From Nemertoderma westbladi (lineage: Eukaryota > Xenacoelomorpha > Nemertodermatida > Nemertodermatidae), in the NCBI GenBank assembly GCA_032718475.1, contig JAUCBJ010006985.1, positions 1 through 64,000 on the forward strand: DNA of 64,000 nucleotides, read 5' to 3'. Positions 59,601 through 64,000 of the stretch are shown one piece after another (within the stretch, counting starts at the first letter, position 1; each line of letters opens with the position of its first letter). The notes beneath the pieces are model-generated. The model searched no databases. It was not told the origin of the DNA and was given only the letters and a program-made list of their open reading frames with translations. A program made the position numbers and the translations under genes.

Positions 59601-62600
59601 GAAGGTCCATGATGTTAAAATCATCAACACTGCTATCTTTAGGTGTTAGAGCCCACTTTATCAGGTCAAAGAATATTTCGTGACAACCAGACATAACAAA
59701 CTGGAGCAACATTAATTGAAATGGGTTGTTATTATCATCAAAAAGTATTGATGAAATAAATCCTAAAGAGCATCCACAAAGGACTAAACGGAATTTCGTG
59801 TGGGGAACTTCTACACCGCTCATAGCAGATGCTAAACAATTTTTAGCTATATACCCAAGTGCCAACGTAAGATTCAATCCTGCCTGAGTTGGAATAAAGG
59901 GTAGGGGTTGTACATTGCGTCTCTGTCTAACTGGTGAGCCAACACAAAGCTTAACTATCAGACCAAATAACTCCAAAATACTTTTACTTAATCGAGAAAC
60001 AATTATCAGTAGAGGTTTAACAATATTGAATTGACCTGCCTGCTGTGGATTTAAGGTTTCCTTTAAGTGTTTACATACTTCATCAACATTCAAAACCTGA
60101 AGGTTGAGATGTGGATTGCTTGCACTTCCATCTGTCCCTGGGGTGACAGTTTCAACCAAAGGTGATGAACCACTTTGACACAAAGCTTCAAGGTCAGAAA
60201 CACCCAATTTCAAATCATCAGGAAGAGAACCTGGTGTAAATATGGCATGAATAATCGAACTCTCACGCACTAAGGTTAAATATAATGAAACTAATTTTGT
60301 TAAAACTTCAACACTTTGTACAGAATTCCAGTGATTTATTGAAATATTTCGCAACTCAGTGACTCCAGCACGGCATGTATGAATAAACATTGACACAAAT
60401 GCCTGCACAGCTCCAAGTTTATTTACCATCACGTTTTCGGAGCATGCCAACTCATGAATCAAAAACGTAGAATTTGCAGGAGACAAAGAATGAATTGGTT
60501 GTAGATCTATCAATAAGGAAGATAATTCCGTGACACTACAAGCTAAAACCTGTGGATCGCGACACAATGTAAAGGTAGACTTACAAACAACTGCTACCTC
60601 ACCACAAGCTGCAGATGAGGAAAAATCATGGGGTAAGTTTGTCATTGCAAGCAGTTTTACTAGGGGTACAAGTCCGCCTTGTTTTAGAAATTCCTTACAG
60701 TGATCATCGGTGTTATTGTGATGAATTGTTGCACCAATGAACTTGATTACGTTTAAAACAAAATCAACCAGAGGAATAGGCACACGAGCATTGACAGACT
60801 GATATGAGACTGATTTAGGTGAGAGTTTCTCATATTTTTCGGCATCGACACTGACCTCATTATCATTATCATGGCCATCAAAGTCTTCATCATCACTTAG
60901 GTTTGCTGACATAGGAATCGCACTTGAAAACTTTGATGCCTTGACACATATATACTTATCACTATTACCCAATTTCAGCAAATCGTTGATCAATTTTATC
61001 ATTGCTTCTATAGCATGGGGTCTAAGTGACGGCTGGTGGCGAATAAGCTCATCTATACCAGACCCCAGGGCAAAGGCTCCATCTGTGATTGACTCTGAAG
61101 ATTTACGACTTTTGAGAGCAGGAAGGTAAATAGGATTGATGAGAATACCGAACAGGGTATTGAAAGGTTTCAGTTTAGTCACAGCCTCAAGCCCATTGGC
61201 ATTGAGGCACAGTCCACTGAGAATGTTAGGAAGTGAAGAAATTACATCTCGGTGAGGGAGTATGGAGTGGTCAAATATGCTTGATAGCATAATATTGGTT
61301 AAGCCATTTGATTGAAGTGATGACAAAAGAGAGGGCTCCTGGAATATGAACTGGGTTGTCATATCTAATGAGAGCAAGTAGAGAGAAGAGCCATAGTATC
61401 TCTGATTGCTCATTAGGTGAGTCATGCTGGAGAATAAGCTGGTGTCAATTAAATTACGAATTAAGTCATTGAAAGCAGGATCTGCAATTATCTTCTTCAA
61501 AAAGTTTAATATTGACTTCAATAAAGCTGCTCGTTGGGGATAGCAAACTTTACATGAAGACTCTACGTCCTTAGACCCTCCTTGTAAAGCAACAGTCTCA
61601 CTATTGTCTGACACATTACCCCCATTCATGACATCCATTGGTGTTTCAACTTCATCTTTAGCCCTAGCAGGATCCTTAAGGCTTGATCCTGATACCTGTT
61701 TCCTGCAAAAAGTCAGTTCATATTCTATACGACTAATAAGAACAGTAACTCCATTATTCGATTTAAAGGACTGCACATCCAGTGTTGTAATGAGATCGAG
61801 AATTCTCACGGCTCGGGTAACATATGTAGTGTGAATGAGTTCATCACCAGAGAAATTAATGATTTTAATCAATGGTGCTGTCAATCCACACGATGCAAGG
61901 GTTTCACCACCATTATCATAGGAAGCCAAGTGATAAAGAAATGAGAACAAACTAGTAGCAAATGACTGGTGGAGTGGGGTAGTTGTTGAAGGATTAACCA
62001 TAGAATTTACTGTAATCCTCAAACATGAGGGAAGAAATCCATGATAAGAAGCAGCCCCTGTACTGTTTGTGATGTCGGCTAAATGGGCATGTTCATCAAG
62101 ATGGATTATGGCAGTTAATGTCCTCAATATACATGCTTTGATATCCCAAAGTCGGTCATCCTCCAGTTGTAAAGCATCAGTGAACTCAGCGATGAGACCA
62201 TTGTATATTATATTTGGTGAAATTTCAATAAACGAATGGCAATAAACAACAATTGCAATTGAAGTCACCCGACAAAGGCAATGCTGGACACGTTTTTCTG
62301 GATTTTTGAAATCCCTCGCAATTCGAAGCAAATTAATGAGTTCTGAAAACTCAGTAGGAGCTTCAAGGTCTAATTTACCATATAGGTCTGCCAAGGTAGT
62401 TTTTATAAATTCATTATTGACATGAGTTGCAAAAACTTCATTGTTTAATGTTTTGCAAACATATTTAATGGAAGAGACGGAATCTGGCATGTCAGATGAT
62501 AATTGGCAACACCTTGCAAGATCAAAACCAGCTGGTTTTCCTCCCCAACTAGATGCCAGTAAGGACACCTTTGAGATAAGCAATTGTCGTTTCTCATTCA

Positions 62601-63048
62601 CCAGTCGATTAATCACATTAGACCTTTTGCTGAATACAAACAACACTGACAGGACTAAGTAGACTACATGCATATTTTCACTGTCCAATAGGGAAACAAG
62701 ATAATCTGTAGAATTATAGACATGTCTTGAAAAACTATTCTCTATAAGCAGAGCAGTAAATCGAAGAACTTCATACAATTCCAACAACGATTCCTGTGTG
62801 GCAATATCGCAAGCCAGTTGCCCGAATACAATCCCACAGTTTCTTTGCAAAATAATATCAAATTTGTCTAAGACATCAAGCCAATGGCAAATTTCAGATT
62901 TACCATATCTCCACACTTGAATGCCTTCAAGTACCCTAGTTAAACTGCCATCTTCTGACTGGGACACCAGTATTTGTGATATGCAATCACTAAGTTCAGG
63001 TGATACTGTGGAGTGAATCTTCTTCACTTTTGATCTATCAACCTTCAT
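50653..63048 (-). CDS. HUWE1: HUWE1-type HECT E3 ubiquitin ligase, complete, in one exon
   Basis: 4131 codons from ATG 63048 (start MKVDR, as in animal HUWE1) to TAA 50655-50653 with no intron. It transfers ubiquitin from E2 through a catalytic cysteine to substrates; animal HUWE1 targets include MCL1, p53, MYC and histones, and it forms a large ring in cytoplasm and nucleus. Seen in order: N-terminal armadillo-like DUF908/DUF913 region (about 90-800), UBA (about 1262-1300), UIM (about 1320, AIRLSLAQS), WWE (about 1534-1600), a long acidic run (about 2209-2250), ubiquitin-binding LPDEI/LPPSL repeats (about 2805-2920) and HECT (about 3746-4131). The active cysteine is Cys4098 in HTCFNQLDLP, leaving 33 residues after it and ending GFGFA, as in the human protein. 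It is slightly shorter than human (4374). All key parts are intact, so it is very probably functional. Confidence 0.97.
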   Translation of the reverse strand: MKVDRSKVKKIHSTVSPELSDCISQILVSQSEDGSLTRVLEGIQVWRYGKSEICHWLDVLDKFDIILQRNCGIVFGQLACDIATQESLLELYEVLRFTALLIENSFSRHVYNSTDYLVSLLDSENMHVVYLVLSVLFVFSKRSNVINRLVNEKRQLLISKVSLLASSWGGKPAGFDLARCCQLSSDMPDSVSSIKYVCKTLNNEVFATHVNNEFIKTTLADLYGKLDLEAPTEFSELINLLRIARDFKNPEKRVQHCLCRVTSIAIVVYCHSFIEISPNIIYNGLIAEFTDALQLEDDRLWDIKACILRTLTAIIHLDEHAHLADITNSTGAASYHGFLPSCLRITVNSMVNPSTTTPLHQSFATSLFSFLYHLASYDNGGETLASCGLTAPLIKIINFSGDELIHTTYVTRAVRILDLITTLDVQSFKSNNGVTVLISRIEYELTFCRKQVSGSSLKDPARAKDEVETPMDVMNGGNVSDNSETVALQGGSKDVESSCKVCYPQRAALLKSILNFLKKIIADPAFNDLIRNLIDTSLFSSMTHLMSNQRYYGSSLYLLSLDMTTQFIFQEPSLLSSLQSNGLTNIMLSSIFDHSILPHRDVISSLPNILSGLCLNANGLEAVTKLKPFNTLFGILINPIYLPALKSRKSSESITDGAFALGSGIDELIRHQPSLRPHAIEAMIKLINDLLKLGNSDKYICVKASKFSSAIPMSANLSDDEDFDGHDNDNEVSVDAEKYEKLSPKSVSYQSVNARVPIPLVDFVLNVIKFIGATIHHNNTDDHCKEFLKQGGLVPLVKLLAMTNLPHDFSSSAACGEVAVVCKSTFTLCRDPQVLACSVTELSSLLIDLQPIHSLSPANSTFLIHELACSENVMVNKLGAVQAFVSMFIHTCRAGVTELRNISINHWNSVQSVEVLTKLVSLYLTLVRESSIIHAIFTPGSLPDDLKLGVSDLEALCQSGSSPLVETVTPGTDGSASNPHLNLQVLNVDEVCKHLKETLNPQQAGQFNIVKPLLIIVSRLSKSILELFGLIVKLCVGSPVRQRRNVQPLPFIPTQAGLNLTLALGYIAKNCLASAMSGVEVPHTKFRLVLCGCSLGFISSILFDDNNNPFQLMLLQFVMSGCHEIFFDLIKWALTPKDSSVDDFNIMDLPEGTLDFLDIWAELLDKLVNLNTSRDTPHSLDSVPGSNKAHFDPVKFTIIMHKHAFSFLKSIWHECTNGKLKTVTYNRLLSIITHIYRGESTLQEHFKSAKGKPEASNHQVPDIDQDHLKYLMDMGFTNSQAVDALIHCQSLEAAVDWLVTHVSASQQSQRVSLHQDVYNPILGGDLMQAIRLSLAQSSNTDATSSTATAFMPSNELQSILQADLKGMVVDPINPDDANNFSFNILTGCLRILDDDPETVYKICDLMQVVASRNGYSWRETYYLTLFNEIKDILASEPSQLISPDGFLDAKVLTSRLHLACLLFEDNKYCPAILENSGIIKSLINLVSLASDYLVSNLAKESSTPKWLPLILLLLDLYQKSFTASTRREFILQQESQIWKHFDDRSGKWIPYTDQSNDLINKAYRAGESTVQLKSGPRKYTINFQKMFQINDSNSKKAVMLELKSLCDDESDGVTDISDIDTQSHSEVGSGLDGQRALNTDTKPPQVASKTSNSNQIADKVPTFCTSALTGLSSSDIAACLTICIHLISQSTDNVTLATVLRLCLRITRDYQSSCTFLRMGGVKKLLSLSHKSGLVEFDTLAILLLRHIAEDKSSIETAMESVIRSVVTGQTSNASYGATIDSSMAKEIHYIIRTLAPLACRDQDTFIEVAKKNLKLFVPSPLVGTLDGKFPYSTTPNILRIVPQTKTLPLNTNSSHYKVIVQLIEELVNSLVHTDENMDAGCCSEKTGTSQQASTHSDLKYGITVVSQDSIIQNNVTEKVQVLNVNTEAMNKPMLSKGTILRFLSELVVSYDAAALVIVKHNFVCSGSKCILAYLLDSYLMSTDKYVVSGLQLFIATLAICNCTETQNMLVQEVKNSFNRVTGLPDSRDKYDRIAAFADLLHSIIESCRMGLSSSASSRRQYLLVTIGRLIIKKGLLNDLVHVVHNLDLTSPYFVATVNSVLKPIEILTKVTNHTMSHVRQTESQSRPESINMASSGRHESQWADTQSNNQPQTENDVNSVGNLDDSHGNVPQIDAEDDVMQLVDTEMSVFDEQSEDQDGYQAVEGTMQNDDDMDIDDEVDDEDDEEEDTEEEDDDEDADMGGDDIDGESHGGSTMDNDEADDTFQLDNPPPQSHSGRFHQIDLPFSDDVWPNHDMHGILQSNHPMSYLSRIALGSGLTRQRHQAGHGLEQEPMFGLIDRDPLPSAMPLATHPLLHHSTIEDNQNRIAARPSGNNTLTHTFQVPHGAQPASAPPFLQRLLGENAAAEIMQLTSNRLASQVRIYVSDQHNPADFHNPSSSDYYFPLDGIGDFSSPSPSQSSICPSHMSRWLQESISLDGPLSMHDCMSICKLQIIPHLNKIRGDEWSQQYAKLYTSIAEQRQSEINKTNTADTSSASEHDSLSKKKTVISEPLFVGASAGTMDVAHGVVDNVVTPLEHGVMQTNSTNSTSTPIPLSQSLGGDNQTVMMAKDSIPVMSNLVSNGSGNNSSFPIEPNLSGSTEESWFSCNSSPISSTRTHPGVFNSSPTNLSVTWSCETPCSVPVKEDDVQVDLPGLPSSENVDNMDRDSLGLASNRNVTLDSPTTTNPATSIAESGHGQPLAIITDNQNGVADVSLIATSTASSTSTLPVPPLRQMEAASVSIVSEPSTSVNVMTTPVSTSAISSVSVCPEGVDPSFLAALPDEIREEVLLQQLGTTSLSGAGPSGIGATSSHAGNLPHVSPEFLAALPVNIQSEILAQEQAARLSQDVMFDPAQFIRDLPPSLRQTVLSDMDDSVLDVLPDEISEEARLLRHEESRLMMQDDDDRHRIFHDPRALFGRYALSGGRTHHRPIRGSGRLRIGSLGYGRGRGLFGAKTHDYSASAPQGKPLLDHEALSCLILLLFLRETKLNIGRLERIMSQISHHPATAKWILITLYSILIKTHSDSNSYLVNTASQPSWLKIYTNNTPGIKTSVFRITYDPNKKIQDAEKVITLHPHCHLAVCHNVLNMLASLSSTFPHYFLPDMQVANTKNMPKPENSSSKYSTVKGSSRNPSVTIHSKGELYSDFWDYLLRLENTSSGKKSKHFGKSHSVSQPGETDSSQPNDVIHCLFSKMVLLLDHPLFCEDKALMDKLVKVLSTVSKQFKLYRVKFIGFGESFKNHIRLCVEVLTSQSCSSNGLVDVTNILIRFCDLDESYSELVHGLLLEGVHVVGMSLCGHLSDFRSELTSYVEKGSQEDDNVDTSNATLERGVILDKYTGEKIVLNQTAKPKHTDLSLPSMKNLIGNYSSQNALLRTFKVIELVRQILSLKIHARRPFAFENPEAIVNTTQISNNDNHTMEGENVIPICSTPAMESNVISSDTSVIDDDNIRQLMVRDYPLLSQRLIPDNVTTSSRSNDLYQEQSGAAAGMPAQPNVINANEVRCQAQPESGSGITSTSQSTNLVPVIVEQTQDSANTSSTSTRMNSNGDLHPLSSLIHLASLWDLLSDCLSLLSKLPDQHAVLLLQPAMEAFFLVHAPQGSIKSNQRAPSAVSRASETESLFPLGGDVSPSTPASGEAFSPYPFTGAGSTEPINNAQTGSSSLTQTPHPPNVLKFLRFAETHRVVLNHILRQSQASLCEGPFAILSNYTKLLDFDVKRRYFRSELERLDDGREDMSQVTHIKRSQVFEDSYRELHRRSAAEWKNHLYIVFDGEEGQDAGGLIREWYLIISREIFNPMYALFRASPGDRVTYVPNPSSHCNSNHLSYFKFVGHVIAKAIWDDKLLECYFSRSFYKHILGKSVRYTDMEVEDYSFYQGLVYLQEHHISDLGYELTFSTEIEEFGVTTVRDLIPNGRNVVVTESNKKDYVRLVCQERMTGAIRQQINSFLEGFYDIIPRRLISIFNEQELELLISGLPNVDIEELRANTVYHKYDVNSLQVQWFWRALRSFDQSERAQFLQFVTGTSKVPLQGFAHLEGMNGPQKFQIHRDDRSTDRLPAAHTCFNQLDLPAYETYAKLHHMLSMASSECSEGFGFA

Positions 63049-64000
63049 GGTTGCAATGTGATTTCCTTCAATTAATTCAATTCAGTTTATATCATTTATA
63101 CATTATAATTGTATACATATAAGTAGATAAGATGTGATAATCAAATCAGTAGCCAAACTCGAAACAATAAATAATCCACATTGGCACATTCCACAAAAAT
63201 TGTAAATGTTTCAAATTCGTAAAATTTAAGATGCCTATTATTATATTACCGTATTATTATAGTATCAAATGACTGACTGATCAATATAGAACTTAATGTG
63301 TAGGCCTAGCTTAATCCATTGTGTAAAGCAATGCCTTCTAATAAAATTGTTTTGTGCGTGAGACCAAATACTGATAATAGGCTTAAATAATAATAAATGA
63401 ATAATAATAAATAATAATGAATATGATGAATAAAACAAGGATGAATGAAAGATGATGAATATAATAAATAATAATAATATATTTAACTTTTACAGAATCA
63501 AATACCGGCAACAAAAGTAACAAAAGTACAAAATAACAATTAACGAGTTTGGGGGCCTCCACATAATATAAGTAACACGCCATAAACCAATTGAGGGAAA
63601 GGAGCAGGTTAATATAGAGGCAGGCTTTTCTAACCAAAACAACAACGGTCAACACTGCATCAGTGCTACGGTAGCACAGTGTACTGTATGTACTGTTACT
63701 GCAGTACTGTACTGTAGGTCCACTGAAGGAGGAGGCCCTGAAACACGTTTGTCCTCTTAGGATTGTTACTTTGGGGACCGTCCCTTGAAACACTTATATA
63801 TATATATAATATATATAATATAGTCATATTCCCTTACTTTCTTTACTTAATTTAAACTTATAAATATAATATATATATATATACTGCTTATATTATGAAA
63901 CACTTTTTATAATTTTTTTTCATAAAATTTTTTTTACTGACTGTCTGACCATATGGTTTCCCTCAATTTAAATACCGATAGGCCTATACAGACTAGGCCT
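63049..64000. other. HUWE1 upstream region, non-coding
   Basis: Should contain the HUWE1 5' UTR and promoter. AT-rich, with TAA/AAT runs (63380-63480) and (TA)n tracts (about 63797-63885). A 136-codon minus ORF here is low-complexity Tyr/Ile/Leu and not called. No clear TATA box or initiator chosen. Confidence 0.5.

Noticed and set aside
50653-63048. HUWE1 as a recent processed pseudogene
   Set aside because: The frame is fully intact over 4131 codons, the catalytic cysteine and C-terminal tail length are conserved, and no poly(A) remnant follows. An ancient functional retrocopy remains possible.
63383-63793. 136-codon minus ORF upstream of HUWE1
   Set aside because: Mostly low-complexity Tyr/Ile/Leu from TAA/AAT repeats; no domain or start context.
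1-64000. CRISPR array, rRNA, tRNA or bacterial operon
   Set aside because: Repeats found are tandem, LTR or microsatellite types. No cloverleaf or rRNA core sequence was recognised by eye, though a tRNA scan was not possible.

Overview
The window is eukaryotic and looks like an invertebrate animal genome. It is AT-rich, full of nested retroelements and microsatellites, and holds a complete HUWE1-type HECT ubiquitin ligase. No bacterial features, CRISPR array, rRNA or tRNA were recognised. The species cannot be fixed from sequence alone. A 2A-bearing LINE, BEL/Pao elements and RTE-like LINEs together are common in marine invertebrates, but that is only a hint.

Layout. 1-10626: BEL/Pao LTR retrotransposon on the minus strand (BEL-1), running off the left edge, with gag, pol, a long leader and its 5' LTR. 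10627-11466: an older inverted LTR fragment that BEL-1 appears to have hit. 12505-15290: a decayed Jockey/CR1-like LINE split by a 704-bp foldback element. 15750-31778: one CR1-like LINE (2A peptide, PHD finger, AP endonuclease, reverse transcriptase) cut in two by a second BEL element (BEL-2, 16134-28177). BEL-2 has 1256-bp LTRs differing at three bases, a GTCTC target duplication, a gag-protease ORF lacking reverse transcriptase and integrase, and an extra zinc-knuckle ORF with an in-frame TGA. 31822-34115 and 37475-39185: a cluster of decayed RTE-like LINE copies around an intact single-exon leucine-rich-repeat gene (35001-36791). 39933-43973: a candidate DNA transposon with short inverted ends and a two-exon gene fragment. 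44000-50440: mostly non-coding, with repeat fragments and long G/C runs. 50653-63048: HUWE1 on the minus strand as one uninterrupted 4131-codon exon.

The two host genes are HUWE1 (ubiquitin ligation) and the leucine-rich-repeat gene (function unknown). No functional link between them is visible. Everything else supported is mobile DNA, and the nesting gives a relative order: LINE first, then BEL-2; old LTR first, then BEL-1; decayed LINE first, then the foldback element.
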